This document shows positions 36,021-49,072 of a stretch of 64,000 nucleotides of DNA, piece after piece. The translations under genes were made by a program, and so were the position numbers. The number at the start of each line of letters is the position of its first letter. Positions within the stretch are counted from its first letter, which is position 1. Below the pieces are notes generated by a model, which saw only the letters and a program-made list of their open reading frames with translations, was not told the DNA's origin and did no database searches. Source of the stretch: Paratinospora sagittata (lineage: Eukaryota; Streptophyta; Magnoliopsida; Ranunculales; Menispermaceae); contig CM069596.1 of NCBI GenBank assembly GCA_035771175.1, forward strand, positions 8,482,001 through 8,546,000. Reading direction: 5' to 3'.

Positions 36021-39000
36021 TGAAGTTGCAATACCAAATTGATATAGAAATAAAGAGGGTGTTGAAGTCTTCTTGAAAAATTGGTGAAAAATCACATGTT
36101 GAGAAGAAAAAAAAATTGTTATGAAAAATCACATGTTGAAAAAAAATTGTGATGAAAAATCACGCGTTGATGTCTTTCCAAAAAAATGATTATGGTAAAG
36201 AATTACCAAGCTTGTCTAGCTGGGTGTAAATCATTCCCTAAAGTGAATGATATTTTTTTCTATGATCATGAATAAGAAAATTGATATTACCATGATCATG
36301 AGTGCAAATAAATATGGCAAATAAATGTTGCAAAGGCCATAATGCATGAGAAATGAATATGACCATAATCATGTATATGAAATATGAATATCATAAAGGC
36401 CATGATGGATGAAATTAAGTAGCAAAGGCCATGGTTGATGAAAATAAATATGACAAATGTCATAACCATGGATGAGAACTATGATGGTTATAATTCTTGA
36501 AAATATGGTTATAGCCATATACAATTCAAATATATTTACTTTTCCACCAAAGTGGAATGATATCGTTATTGCAACACAAAAAAATTGAAAAGGTTTATAA
36601 AATAAACCAATGATTAAGTATAAAGTGTTTGCATTACGTATGGAATAAAATGGTATTGATTGGATACATGTTGTATCACTAAATGATTGATTTTTATTAA
36701 GCCTCAATAAAAAAGAAAAGGTTGAGAAAAAATATTGATGGCTCATAAAGAGTAATTAGTATATTGACAAATGAAGCAAGATTCATAATGGCAGTTAATG
36801 CCTTATATTTTATGTCATTTGCTTAATTTTGAAAATATGTAAACAAAGAAATGTCACATATTGAAAGATATTCTTATATATTGCTTCATTTATTTTTGGG
36901 AAAAAGAGAATTTCGAGGGGCTTCCTATTTTATTTTTTTGGCTTCTTATATCATGAAATTATGAGGTCAATTGAATTATATTGTGATCGAAAACCATGGG
37001 TTCTTTGACACAAATATATTTATATTTTGGCATAATTAGCCAAGTTTGAGAAACTTCAATGATATTTTAACTAATGATATAGATGGTCAAATTTTGGAAA
37101 CCTTAATGATGCTTTGAATAATAGCATAATTGGTCAATGTACAGTGAAGCAACTTTCCTGCCATTAGGGGGAGGAAAGTGAATTTCAGAATAATGGCATA
37201 TAAAATTGCTAATGCAATATGAGCCAATATGAATTAATTTTCTCATCATTACAAGAGAAAAGTCAAGTTTTTGACATGTAAATTGTTAGAATGCAATATG
37301 AGGCTATGTGGGAAAGAGACTCAAATGAGAAGTGGAAAATGAATTATAAGTGTTCACATGATCAATCGTATGCAAAATAATTACAGATCAGTTAACTGAT
37401 GTATTTGTTAACAAGTCCTAGTAGGACAAATTGTTTATTTGTTAACACACGATGATGTGATGCTTGAAGCGTAATTGACCAGTCAAATGAAATTAAGGGA
37501 CACAACTTCCTATAAGAGGAAGATATAAATAAATATTCCTAAAGATGAATAAAATATTGAGAAATAAATATCCCTTGAAGATGTATGGATTGATGATTAA
37601 ATATTTCTTTGATAGAAAAAATATATATGTTTAATGAAGAAACATATATGATTATCTCTTCAAAAGTTATGGTTTGAAAAATATATATTTCATGAAGAGA
37701 AATGAATGTCCATTAAAGAGGCATAAAAATCTCTTGAAGAGCTATGAAATAAATATTCTCTGAAGATAAATAAATTTGGTATATATGTCCAATAAAGGGA
37801 CATAAGTATGTCTTCAAGATATGTTTGAAGACTTGATATTCTTTAAAGAGGAATAAATTTATATGAGGGAATCTCATAAAGTTCCATACATATATGATAG
37901 ACATGGGATAAAAATAATATTGCTCGTGATATTTCCATTGATATTTTTATGTGTCCATTGATATTTTTTAAAAATGGGGATCCCACACTATAGATTATGT
38001 GAAGAAGGTCGACGTTGAAATTATTGACAAAAGTGAAAAATTATTAGCTAAACTCGTTGATGAACGAGAACTATTTGAAATGGAATTCAAACGCATGAAA
38101 CATAAATCATTTTAGATATAAACGATTATTTATATGAAACTATTCAAGGAAATGAATAGATCCATGAATGATGATATATATTTATGAAAATCTTTTTAGG
38201 ATTAAAATGCTAGAAGCAAAAACATCGGATGATTCAAAATTGCTTGATTCAAAACTACATTCATGTTTATATGATTATTATGCATACATATTTTGTAATA
38301 GCTTTAATAAGTATTTGTGATCATAGGCATATTATGAAAAAATATATATATTTATTGATTTGTATTTATTATGGCATATGTTGATTATTTGAGTTTTATA
38401 AGAACTCTTGAAGAATTTACTAGTATGTTTTTAAAAGGGAAATATCGAATTACCATATTTTTATGCAATTGATGTACTTATATATCTTACAAATTATCCA
38501 AAGAACATATATTATATTATGTTCTTAAGTAATTTGTTAGCTAGCAAGATACAACTTTACATCAAGTTGAAGCATTAAAATGGTATATTTTCATATGACA
38601 AGTAATATGAATTTATTTTATTCAAGAGCATCAAGATCATAATTACTTGGATATATAACAAGTTCAAAAGGTTTATTAAATAAACATATTTCATTGAAAT
38701 CTATAAGCTATAAAAAATGAAAAAATTAATATGTAGAAATATGATCATGATGCATTATTCTAACCAATTTCTTTGCTAAAGTTTTGTCAATTGCAATATT
38801 TGTGGAGTGAATTTACAATATTAGAATACAAAGATCAAAAGGTATTTGAAGCGTCAAGCTACTGAAAAAAAATTCAATGATGTCAACATGAGGGAGAGAA
38901 TTCTTATGAAGAAGAGTTATTGATTAGTGCATTGTACTCTATTTTCCTTAGCTAAAGTTTTGTCCCACTGGGTTTTCCTTGCAAGGTTTTTAACGAGACA

Positions 39001-39131
39001 GTCCTAACAATATAAGACTTAAAGAAAATATTGTAATATTTTTCCTTCTAGATTTTTTTTCCCACTGGGTTTTCTCTATAAGGTTTTAACGAGGCATATT
39101 CTCTATATATGATGATATTCAAAAGGAAGAG
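36021..39131 (+). pseudogene. heavily decayed Ty1/copia body
   Basis: No long frame survives. Copia landmarks remain: near 37145 a SNFP...RGRK remnant of the pre-integrase/integrase linker; near 37390 DQLTDVFVNK, like the QLPDAF motif; and near 38935-39010 the conserved 3' block reading as LFSLAKVLSHWVFLARFLTR, with nucleotide hallmark cccactgggttttcc repeated at 39061. PPT-like aaaaggaagag (39121-39131) precedes the LTR. Local low-complexity repeats (aaaggccat blocks at 36330-36440; short periodic blocks at 37500-37900) fill the rest. The left limit is uncertain, since the element may continue left of the G1R insertion at 14318. Confidence 0.6.
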
Positions 39132-39459
39132 TGTTATAAATGTATTTGAATATCATCATAACCTCCAGTTCATTATAAGGATTTTGTAACCTCTATATTA
39201 GTGTTAGATTTAATTTTTTAATAACCAATGAAATTATTTTTTTTAACCATTAGCTTTATTGATATTATTAATGTAATTTAATCCTCTTTTATGGCCATGA
39301 GCCTATATAAAGAGGTGTTTAGATTGCACTAGATGTACACAAGGTTTATAAAAGTCTAGAACATCATGAGAATAAAATATCTCTGCATTTCTCTATTTCT
39401 TTCTCAAGTATGTCTCCTTTATATTTAATTATTTGTAATGGTTCTTTATTTATTTTACA
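39132..39459 (+). repeat. 3' LTR of the decayed copia
   Basis: Begins tgttataaatg right after the PPT, has a TATA box (cctatataaag, about 39303), and ends tattttaca (or three bases later). No 5' LTR partner is in the window. Confidence 0.65.
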
Positions 39460-40416
39460 ACATGTATATATATATAGTTATGTTAGTAAAAACTAAAGAT
39501 ATTATTTCAAAGTTAAATCTTTAATAGCTTTATGCCCTTAACCAATGTTGTGTTTTTTTTTTTTTTTCTTTACTAATAAAAGATATGTACGTACTAGCCG
39601 TTCTTGCACCTTTCATTTAGATGAAATTAAGTTGTCATATAAGCTTGCTCTAATCGAACATATATGTTCTTAAGAGTACTAGTTTCAAACTTTTTTTTTT
39701 TTCATCTCTTTATATGCAAAATCTCACTAAAAACATCAAATGGTTTGGAGTACTCCTTACATAAAACATGTTAGAAGCACGCATGTTAACTTCTTTTAGA
39801 CCACTTAATTAGAAACAATATATACATGATGAAGCCTAACAACCTTACATGACTGTAAGTATATTATGCACTCACTATATTTTATTAATGAAATCTCAAA
39901 TTTTTAAATTTTTTGTAGTATAATTTTCATAATGATATATCTTTTTTAATGAAATTAGAATGATAAAAGTTTTTTTTTTAATTAAAATAAAAATTGGAGG
40001 ACAAAATACAAAATATTATAACTAAGCAACATAATAATGGAAAAATATTAGTTTGAGCTTAAGAAAATAAAAAGAGACATATATGTAGAAGTAGTACCAT
40101 ATTATCCTTGACATCCCTAAAACAATATTTTAAATGGATATTTTTGAAAGAATGACAAAAATGATTACAATGGAGTGCTCTAACTTTTGACGTTTTAATA
40201 ATATAATTAAATACAAAAATACACATGCATTGTTCTACAAAAAAGGAGAGAAACCTTAATATACTATCATGGAGAGAAAGAGATGAACTATAGATAACTA
40301 GTTTGTGTGCAAGTGCTTTGCCCATTTTTCTTTTATTAATTAAAATTTCAAATGAAAGACAACATTATATATTCATTAACATTTTTATATTAAATTACTA
40401 AAAATATCTTTTGTTT
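39460..40416. other. AT-rich spacer, no gene seen
   Basis: Several poly-T runs (39550, 39690). An 88-codon minus frame (40059-40325) has no recognisable content. Confidence 0.5.
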
Positions 40417-40421
40417 ATAAA

Positions 40422-41799
40422 TGTTACACCCCGCCCGGACGTGCCTAAACTAGCCAGACACTCACGGACGGGGTGCGAATGCATTATAACAATAACCGAG
40501 TGCGCGGAAACACGATTAAGTACAAGTCTGATTTCAATAATTTTAGAATATATTTGTACATGAAATAGTTAAGGGAACATCCTCTCAAAATCCTCAATGA
40601 ATAATACAAATGGTACAAAAATGTGGGCCCAAAAACCTGCACCCAATCCACCCTAATTTTCTGTGAAAAATTGGATAACAACGGGGCGAGCTACACGCTC
40701 AGTAGGTAAAATAGTTCGTGAATATAACAATTAATAAAATAAACTTTATAATCATATATCACAAATACACATCAGAGCATCATAATCAATCCAACATGTA
40801 TGTATGCATGACACCGTCTCGTATTGGTTCTATAATTGTACATCGCCTGAGTTCACTTATAGATGTCCCTCCCCATGAGTAACTGGGTTCTCATTGTGCG
40901 TCCCTCCTCAGGAACGACGCCCTAGATTCACATACAGATGTCTCTCTCCCAGGAGTAGTCAGGTTCTCATTGTACGTCCCTCTCTAGATAAATATAATGA
41001 ATAGTGAGCATTGCTTCTAACTATTCTATGAATCACAAACCACATACGGCCCTAGGTGGTGCTTATGTATGATGCCAATGCATGAACAGGTCTGGTTTTT
41101 ACTTAACATTAGACAGGATTTGACAACTCCTGGTGATCCTTATCAGGGTCGGTATCACTACGTGCAAGGTTAGGACATTCAGTATTACTTGTTTAAGCTG
41201 ATAGCTTTTAAATAAGACCAACCAGATTAATCTCCAGTTTGAGAGGTGAGACACGAGGTCTACTTAAATACCAATCGTCTAGAGCAGCACGCTGCCTCCC
41301 GTTCACTATTTAAAGTTATTGAGGACAAGACTGAGTCTGGTTGAGCCAGATTGACCACTAATCAGACATAGCAACAATGTAATACATGAACTCCAGATAT
41401 ACAAGCATAAGTATGACAAGTATAAATATTATACGCAATAATGCAGTGTAAATGAATAGTAGATATAATGATAAATGAATGTAAACTTTAATAAAAGTTA
41501 TAAGACACGCAAACCTATGTTTCGTTTTTCACTTTCAGAAAAAACTCCTTTGAGGATTGACACCTTCCCCCGAGCATAATCGCGTTGCACCGCGAAGATA
41601 GTCTCAAAAAGAGAAGAAAAACTCAAGGAAATTGAGAAAGAAGAAAGAAATCACAAGGAGAAGTGATTTGGTGTGAAAAATGAAGAGGGGGGTTTCCTTA
41701 AATAGGAAAAAAAACGCCTGAGGGTTCGGACACGCCTGCTAGTACGTTCAGGCAAGCGCTCGAAGTTCTTTTTTTTTTGTGCAATTTTAGGGTATTACA
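40422..41799 (-). repeat. solo LTR of the G1 family (1378 bp)
   Basis: On the plus strand it begins tgttacaccccgcccggac and ends tagggtattaca, flanked by identical ataaa (40417-40421 and 41800-41804). There is no internal sequence, so it arose by LTR-LTR recombination of an inserted element. It carries the shared cassette at 41200-41329. Confidence 0.92.
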
Positions 41800-42044
41800 A
41801 TAAATAAAAAGAAAGTAAAAGAAATAGTAAAATTATTAGGATTGCAAAAAATAAAAAGATAATTTGAATGTAAAATAACTTAAAAATAGGAGAAGGGCAT
41901 AAATGAAAATTATTATATTAACCCTCATAACTAATTTTTTAAATAAGTGATAAATATAAGTTCAAAAGGTTGGCTTTGGAAGTTTGGCAAAAATGGTTAT
42001 GGATTCAACTCTTTCAATTATTATTATTATAATAGTATAGATAT

Positions 42045-43740
42045 TGTGACGTCATGACCGGCACAGTATCCCAGATATTGTCATAACCTGACAAAATATG
42101 AAATACTGCTAAGCCTCTACGCGAAAAAATACCTAATAATCACAAATACAAATCCTGTATATGATAAAAATAATTGAACCCAAATTTAAATTTTCAGCAT
42201 CCATTATCATCAAAAAAATCAAGGTTCAATCCTCAAAATAGTCACGGGACTTAACCAAAAGTCCATCATCCATAAAACATCATATACAATCTAAATTCAT
42301 ACCACAACCATCTAAGTTTAATATACATGTGAGTTTGTGATATATATATGTATACAAAAACCAAAATGAAACAAAACAAAACAAAACATATACAACTAAT
42401 TCCCAAAATATTCCCAAAGTTACAAATCAAACCATACATTCAAAATGAAAGAAAAGGAGTCCCGCAAGTCCTAAGCTTTTCCCTTTCCTTTCTGATCAAC
42501 ACCTGAGACAAGTAGAGAAAAATTGGGATGAGCTCAACTCGCTCAGTGAATAATTCTCACAAAATATTTTCAATTATGTATTTATATAAAACAAGCATGA
42601 TATTGAAAGTGTCATTTATAAAGCAAATGCATCATTAAATTCATATTTTACATGTGTTTAAACTAAACAATATAGTTATGCATCAATTTCATAAGCATCA
42701 AATATACAGACTCTTTACTAGATGATGTGTCCAAATAACACGTGCCTTTACTTCCCTATTGGCCCATAGGTTCAGACTGGCGCATTACCCAACACAAACC
42801 CTCCAAATCTTCCCACCCTTACATTCCTCAGGGATTCAGAAAGTCCTTACCATGAAACACTAATCCAAGTGTTTCGGCGGCACATTTCCCCAAGAAACAA
42901 GTAAATAGAAAGACAACAAAACTAAGGTGTTTAATCCAAAAACACTCAAAGCATCACCAATGCATACTTTCCATGATCATGATTTAAAATCACAATGCAC
43001 ATATATAATAGATGTATACCATTGCACAAACTAATTTATATAAATAAAATGCCATAAAAAGAAAACAAGAGTGAGAAATACTCACAAACCAATCACTAGC
43101 CAATTAAATATCAACCACACACACCAATTGGCTAATAGATTCACCAACACCTGAAATAATCCATACAAATACTTCAATGATCATTACAAAGACATTATGA
43201 TCAATTCCTAATAATAAGACCAATTAAGTCCCAAATTGCATTATTGAAGTCCCAAACACTCTAATTCACACCAAATTGGGATTAGAAACACTAATTACCC
43301 ATCAATTGACCATTTCCATTCCAATTAACTCAAAAGCCCCAATTTCATAAAAAAATTTCTGCATAGTCAAATTGATGCCAAAAATTTCACATTACACAAT
43401 TTATGACACATATATGCCATCAACATTCACATAACCCAATTGCACAATTAAACACCCAAATTCGTCCAAAACTCCATCATAATCCCATCAAAACTACATA
43501 CATGCCATATATCCATTCAACCAAGTAAAACCCCAAATGAAATGGATAATCACCATTAAAGCATGTATTTTAAGCCCAAATAATGGAATCAATCATCAAA
43601 TTCATAGGGTGAGGGTTTACATTTCGAAACCCTAGCAAAACCCCCCAAATTCCAACCATAGAAAATGAGTAAAACACCAATCTAAAGTTATCATGCACTT
43701 TCATTATATCTAATATTCACTTACAACATACCATTTATGC
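42045..43740 (-). repeat. candidate solo LTR of another gypsy family
   Basis: On the plus strand it starts tgtgacgtcatgaccgg. In sense it has, about 500 bp before its end, the block ttcactgagcgagttgagct, similar in position to the ttcactgggcaccgttggct block of the G2 LTR. There is no coding content. The other boundary and TSD are not resolved. Confidence 0.45.
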
Positions 43741-43775
43741 ATGTACCTTGGTATATGAAATACATGCACCATACC

Positions 43776-43965
43776 ATTACTCTATTGAATTAGTAATTGA
43801 TTTAATTAGTCAGACACAGTCTTGTCCCAAGTACCTTTGAATAGTGAACGAGAGGCAGCTTGCTGCTCAAGAAAAGTGGTATTTAAGCGAGACCATTGTG
43901 ACTCCACCACTCAGCTTGGAGACTAGTCTGGTTGATTTGATTGAGAACTATTTTTTTGGAGTAAC
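43776..43965 (+). repeat. C1-type copia LTR fragment
   Basis: Collinear with 6316-6515 of the C1 5' LTR: ttactctatt, gtaattgat-tagtt, then the shared cassette (43821-43955) with atttaagcgagaccattgtg identical. Confidence 0.8.
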
Positions 43966-45166
43966 CTTGTGATATGGTACTATTTACGTATACAGTACTA
44001 TTTACATATATAAAATGATTATTGTTAAATTATGACATGATATGAGTTATTGGATGTTATTCAGTGATAGTTTTATAATGACATGATATGTTAATACATT
44101 ACATTAATAATATTGGTATGTTATCATATGATTTGTCTCACTAAAGATACACTAAAAAGATAATAATACATTGAAATGTGTCTTGGCTTAGTTCAGGGTG
44201 TTCCGGAAGGCCAGAGTTATGTACCACGATGGCCAGTGAATTTCGGACTCCATTCGAGAGGAGTTCCGAGGGAAAGATGATTCCGCCTGAGTGGTCTATG
44301 ACCCAAATGGATGGTTAGTGACGATACTTAAAAACAAATTAATGTTGCAACGTAATGTATGCACTTGTTTGAATATCTATTTGGATTTGATGTATTATGT
44401 TATTAATAAATAAGAATTTAGGAATATTGTTTAAGGTGATCCAATAGGCATTAGCTCACCTCCTTTCTTTTTCACGAATGAATAATGTAGCATGAGCAAT
44501 CCATGAGTTGAAGAGCAGTAGTAGCTAGTACTATTGGTGGCTTAGATTTGGCTGTGTGTAGTGGTCATTTGTACTTACTAGTAAGAATAATAGTTCCATT
44601 AGGGTTAGGCAATGTCCTTGAAAAATAAAAAATAAATGTGTTCTCACTAATTTTAAAGCATTTTTTTTTACAAGGACATTGACCTGACATGATAGACACT
44701 CACACCCCGGTTAGGTAATCTAGGCGAGTTGCACTCCATTATAATGCACGTGATTAGGTCCGAAAAATTAGACTGTGACATTGTATTTTCTAATTATATC
44801 TTTTATAATTATGTTTTTTTGTCTTATCTACTGCTATTTTATTTAAAAAAATATACTTACATTTCTGATTTTGTTAAAAATTTGATATTTTTAAACAAAA
44901 ATAATGATACCAAAAATTCATATATGAGTTACAAAAAAGAGTAGTGCTACATTGACATTTAAAAGATATATTTTAATGTGTACATTATATATTATTGTAT
45001 TATTTTAAATCATGTGTTCGTACATAATTCGAGATAATATATATAATGATATATATAGGTAAGGTACATTTAAATATATGATTTAAATGTCACTTTAGCA
45101 TTTTTTCTAAAAAAATCATATTCTCATCCACACGTACTAATATTTACAGATATGGTGGAATCAAAT
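43966..45166. other. decayed LTR-like sequence and AT-rich spacer
   Basis: 44160-44340 is a GC-richer patch without a frame. 44695-44760 (cactcacaccccgg, ggcgagttgcactccattataa) resembles the terminal region of reverse G1-family LTRs (compare 40460-40490). The remainder is AT-rich with no gene. Confidence 0.35.
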
Positions 45167-45171
45167 GGCAG
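45167..45171. repeat. target-site duplication of the Ale-type copia (ggcag)
   Basis: ggcag precedes the LTR; its mate is 49321-49325. The match implies that the LTR ends in TA at 49320 rather than at the CA two bases earlier. Confidence 0.7.
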
Positions 45172-45382
45172 TGTTGAGGATCCTCTGCCTTAATCTAAGG
45201 CCTTCCATATGTGCATTCATTGAGCCTCAATTATAGGAGCCTGTTTAGCTAATTCTTTCCATTTATTATGTAATCAACATTTATGTGTAAATCCTCAATT
45301 ACGTTGTTATACAATCTGTAAATGAGTATATATATGAAAGGTTCTCACCACTCAAAAGTGTGGTGGTTTTCAAACATTCATA
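45172..45382 (+). repeat. Ale-type 5' LTR (211 bp)
   Basis: Begins tgttgaggatcctctgcc and ends caaacattcata. The TATA-like gagtatatatatg near 45325 lies within it. Confidence 0.88.
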
Positions 45383-45394
45383 CGGTATCAGAGC
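45383..45394 (+). promoter_or_regulatory. primer binding site (tRNA-Met, one mismatch)
   Basis: cggtatcagagc directly after the LTR; the canonical site starts with T instead of C. Confidence 0.8.
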
Positions 45395-45422
45395 ATACCT
45401 GGATTAGCATCCCACGATCCCA

Positions 45423-46242
45423 ATGGCCTCTGATTTTTCTCCTTCCCTTCAACACCATGATTCACATGGTTACCATCAAACTCTCCTCCTCCAACTACCT
45501 CTTATGGAAGAGCCAACTTCTTCCACTTCTCGAGAGCCAAGGTCTGCTGGGTCATGTGGACGGTACTCTTGAGAGTCCAGCACCTTCAGCTGCAGCGTTC
45601 ACCACTACCCGTGGTTCTTCTCCACCCGGGGGTGGCTCATCTCGCTCCAGACGTGGCCGCGGAAATGGCACCAGCCATGGGTTCTCCAGTCACAGACAGA
45701 GTCGTGCTCAACCCACTCAAGGTCGCCGTCCACCACGGTGCCAGATTTGCCACTTGGAAGGTCACTATGCTGATCGGTGCAGGCAACGCTATGATCGGCA
45801 CCAACATGACCCCTCAGCGCACCTTGCAGAAGCCTTCAAAGCTTCGTGCTCTATGTATGGGCATGAAGCTTCAGATTGGTTCTTGGATACAGGGGCTTCG
45901 GCTCATATGACTCCAGCCCACTCCACTTTGGACCAATCCACCACTTACACGGGTAAGGATTTTGTGATTGTAGGGAATGGTGCGTCCCTACCCATTACCC
46001 ACACTGGTAAAATTTCCCCTTCCCCAGATCTTCATCTGTTAGATGTTTTGGTTGTCCCTCACCTCACTAAAAATCATTTGTCCATTAGTAAATTAACGCA
46101 TGATTTTCCATTATCCGTTACATCTACTAATAATCTTTTCACTGTTCAGAATCGCCAAACGGGAAGGGTGGTGGCAACCGGTAAAAGAGATGGAGGCTTA
46201 TATGTGCTCGAGCGCGAAAATTCCACTTTTTTTTGTCCTTAA
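45423..46242 (+). pseudogene. Ale-type gag-protease, gag core deleted
   Basis: The expected start ATG (45423, MASDFSPSLQ) is out of frame with the rest; the frame with VTIKLSSSNYLLWKSQLLPL is entered after an indel. That N-terminal gag block runs to HVDGTLESPAP and then jumps directly to the Gly/Ser/Arg-rich pre-knuckle region (RGSSPPGGGSSRSRRGRG), so roughly 150-200 residues of the usual gag core are absent. The zinc knuckle CQICHLEGHYADRC is near 45748-45790. The protease site is DWFLDTGASAHMTP, about 45878-45919. The frame stops at 46242. Confidence 0.88.
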
Positions 46243-46990
46243 AAATAAATCTCTTCATGCTTCGTATGATTTATGGCATTCTCGCCTTAGACATGTGAAT
46301 CATTCAGTTATATCTTATTTAAATAAAAAAAGGACAGCTTTATCTTACCTCTTTATTGCCATCTCCTACATTATGTGATGCATGTCAACTTGCAAATAAT
46401 CACCGTTTCCCTTATTCTCGAAATAACCTTAGATCGTCTAATGTTTTAGATCTTATTCATTGCGATCTCTGGGGTCCTTCCCCCGTAAAATCAAATTTGG
46501 GCTTTGCCTACTATGTTGTATTCATTGATGATTATTCTCGTTTCACTTGGCTTTATCTATTGAAATTTAAATCTGACTTCTATGATACTTTCATTCATTT
46601 TCAAAAATTTGTGGAAAATCAACATTCTGCTCGTATCAAAATTTTTCAAAGTGACGGTGGTAAAGAATTTACTAAAAATTGCTTTCAAGCTCATCTTCGT
46701 ACCTCTGGCATTCATCATCAACTCTCTTGTCCATACACTCCCACCCAAAATGGTCGTGCAGAAAGAAAACACCGTCATGTCACTGAGACTGGTTTGGCTC
46801 TGCTTTTTCATTCCCATACTTCCCCTCGCTTCTGGGTTGACGCCTTTAGCACTGCAGCTTACATCATCAACCGTTTGCCCACACCACTTCTTGGAGGTAA
46901 GTCACCTTTGAACTTCTATATGGTTCCTCTCCAAATTATGAAAATTTTCATCCATTTGGTTGTCGTGTTTATCCTTGTTTACTTGATTAT
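46243..46990 (+). pseudogene. Ale-type pre-integrase and integrase
   Basis: The pre-integrase motif LHASYDLWHSRLRHVNHSVIS is at about 46251-46313, then a frame change to LCDACQLANNHRFPYS (about 46374). The integrase core has VVFIDDYSRFTW, FQSDGGKEFTKN and the PTQNGRAERKHRH block, so the DDE-type residues appear present. A frameshift near 46920-46990 separates it from the rest of pol. Confidence 0.88.
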
Positions 46991-49072
46991 ATGCCTAACA
47001 AATTTTCCCCCCGTAGCATTCCTTGCATTTTTTTGGGTTACAGCTCCTCTTACAAAGGGTTCTGTTGTCTTGACCCTACCACCTCTAGGATATATATCAC
47101 CCGTCATGTTCAATTTGATGAGACTCACTTTCCCTACCTCGATATCTCCCAGGCTCAACCCATATCCTCCCTCCAATTTTCAAATTTTCTGGAACCTAGT
47201 CTTTCCCCTACAGACATGCTACTATCTTCTCTTGCGCCTCATTCCCAGCATATTATACAATCCGGATCTACCTCGTGTGGTATTTGTACTGATCCAGTGG
47301 ATGAGCATTTGCAGGCAAATGATTCTCTTGCAGGTCCATCTCTGCCGCACTCGGATCCTAGCCCCGCTTCTCTTGAGCTCACCACTAAGCTGCCTACCCC
47401 TGCTCCTGTTACGGCTTCTCATCCCATGCTTACACGAGCCAAAGCTGGTATTTTCAAACCTCGCCACCCGGTGAATCTTGTTGTTTTGGGATCCTCTGGT
47501 ATTCTCTCTGCTCTACTTTTATCCACTGAGCCCAAAGGATTCAAATCTGCTGCTAAGAATCCAGCTTGGCTCGCCGCTATGGATGAAGAAGTTCAAGCCT
47601 TGCAAACTAATCGTACCTGGATTTTGGTTCCTCAACCTGCCAACACCAACATTGTGGGTTCCAAATGGGTATTTCGGACCAAATACTTGCCCGATGGATC
47701 TATCAAGCGTCTCAAAGCTCGCCTTGTTGCCAGAGGCTATACACAAGTACCTGGTCTCGACTACACCGACACCTTTAGCCCTGTTATCAAGGCCACCACT
47801 GTTCGTGTTGTCCTCTCTCTTGCTGTGACAAACAAATGGCCTCTCCGCCAACTTGCTATCAAAAATGCATTTCTTAATGGTCATCTTACTGAACATGTCT
47901 ATATGGAACAACCTCCTGGGTATATTGACCCTCGCTTCCCTAATCATGTCTGTCAGTTGAAGAAAGCTCTTTATGGCCTCAAACAGGCTCCTCGTGCCTG
48001 GTTTCAGGGATTCAGCTCCTTTCTCGTTCAACTTGGTTTTTATTGTAGTCGTGCTGACACATCACTTTTTGTCTTTCACAGGCAGTCTGACATTATTTAT
48101 TTGCTTCTTTATGTTGGCGACATCATTATTACATGCAATAACTCAACTCTTCTTGACAACTTTACTCGTAAGCTTAATTCTGAGTTCGCCACAAAAGATT
48201 TGGGTTCTCTCAGTTACTTTCTTGGTTTGGAAGCTACATCCACCGCTGATGGTCTCTTTATTAGTTAGTTAAAATCTGCACGGGACATCCTGATGCGAGC
48301 TCAGTTACTTGACAGCAAGCCTGTTCACACACCCATGGCTGTTTCTCAGCACCTGTCTTTTGATGGTCCTCTATTTTTGGATCCTACTCTTTACCGATCT
48401 TTTGTTGGTGCTCTTCAGTATTTGACTATCACGCGTCCCGATATTGCTTATGTTGTAAACTCTATCAGTCAATTTCTGCACTCTCCGACTGAAGACCACT
48501 TCCTTGCTGTCAAGCGCATTCTTCGCTATGTTAAGGGCACACTGCATTTTGGCCCCACTTTTCATCCATCCGCTGCACCTGGTGCTTTAGTTGCTTATTC
48601 TAATGCCGACTGGGCAAATTGTCCTGACACTCGTTGCTCTACCTCAGGTTACTCTATTTACCTTAGCGACAACTTGGTTTCTTGGAGTGCCAAGAAGCAA
48701 CCTACTGTTTCTCGTTCAAGCTGTGAGTCTGAGTATCGTGCCCTTGCTCTCACTGTCGCTGAACTTCTTTGGCTCACACATCTCCTTCGTGACCTTAGAA
48801 TTTCTCTTCCACAACAGCCTATTCTTTTATGTGACAACAAAAGTGCAATTTTTTGAGCTCCAACCCTGTTTCTCACAAACGGGCCAAGCATGTTGAGTTA
48901 GACTACCACTTTCTTCGTGAACTTGTTGTTGCTGGCAAACTTCGCACCCAGTATGTGCCCTCTCACTTACAGGTTGCCGATATCTTCACCAAAAGTGTGT
49001 CTCGACCTCTCTTTCAATTATTTCGCTCCAAGCTCCACGTCTGTTCAAATCTGACGCTCAGCTTGCGGGGGG
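46991..49072 (+). pseudogene. Ale-type RT-RNase H with lost catalytic residues
   Basis: RT is open from 46991 to 48268. The segment that normally reads Leu-Asp-Val-Lys-Asn-Ala-Phe is LAIKNAFLNG here (about 47850), so the first catalytic Asp is Ala. The YVDD centre reads YVGD (about 48111), a second loss. The frame stops at TAG (48266-48268) where related elements have Gln. RNase H continues at 48293-48856 (YSNADWANCPDTRCSTSGY, SWSAKKQPTVSRSSCESEYR) and shifts frame at about 48853 to SSNPVSHKRAKHVELDYHFL, ending just before the 3' LTR. Confidence 0.92.
49063..49072 (+). promoter_or_regulatory. polypurine tract of the Ale-type element
   Basis: gcggggggtg-like run directly before the 3' LTR. 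Confidence 0.65.

Noticed and set aside
36330..36480. CRISPR-like spaced repeats (aaaggccat blocks)
   Set aside because: Only three short diverged blocks with irregular spacing inside decayed copia sequence; a plant genome has no CRISPR arrays.
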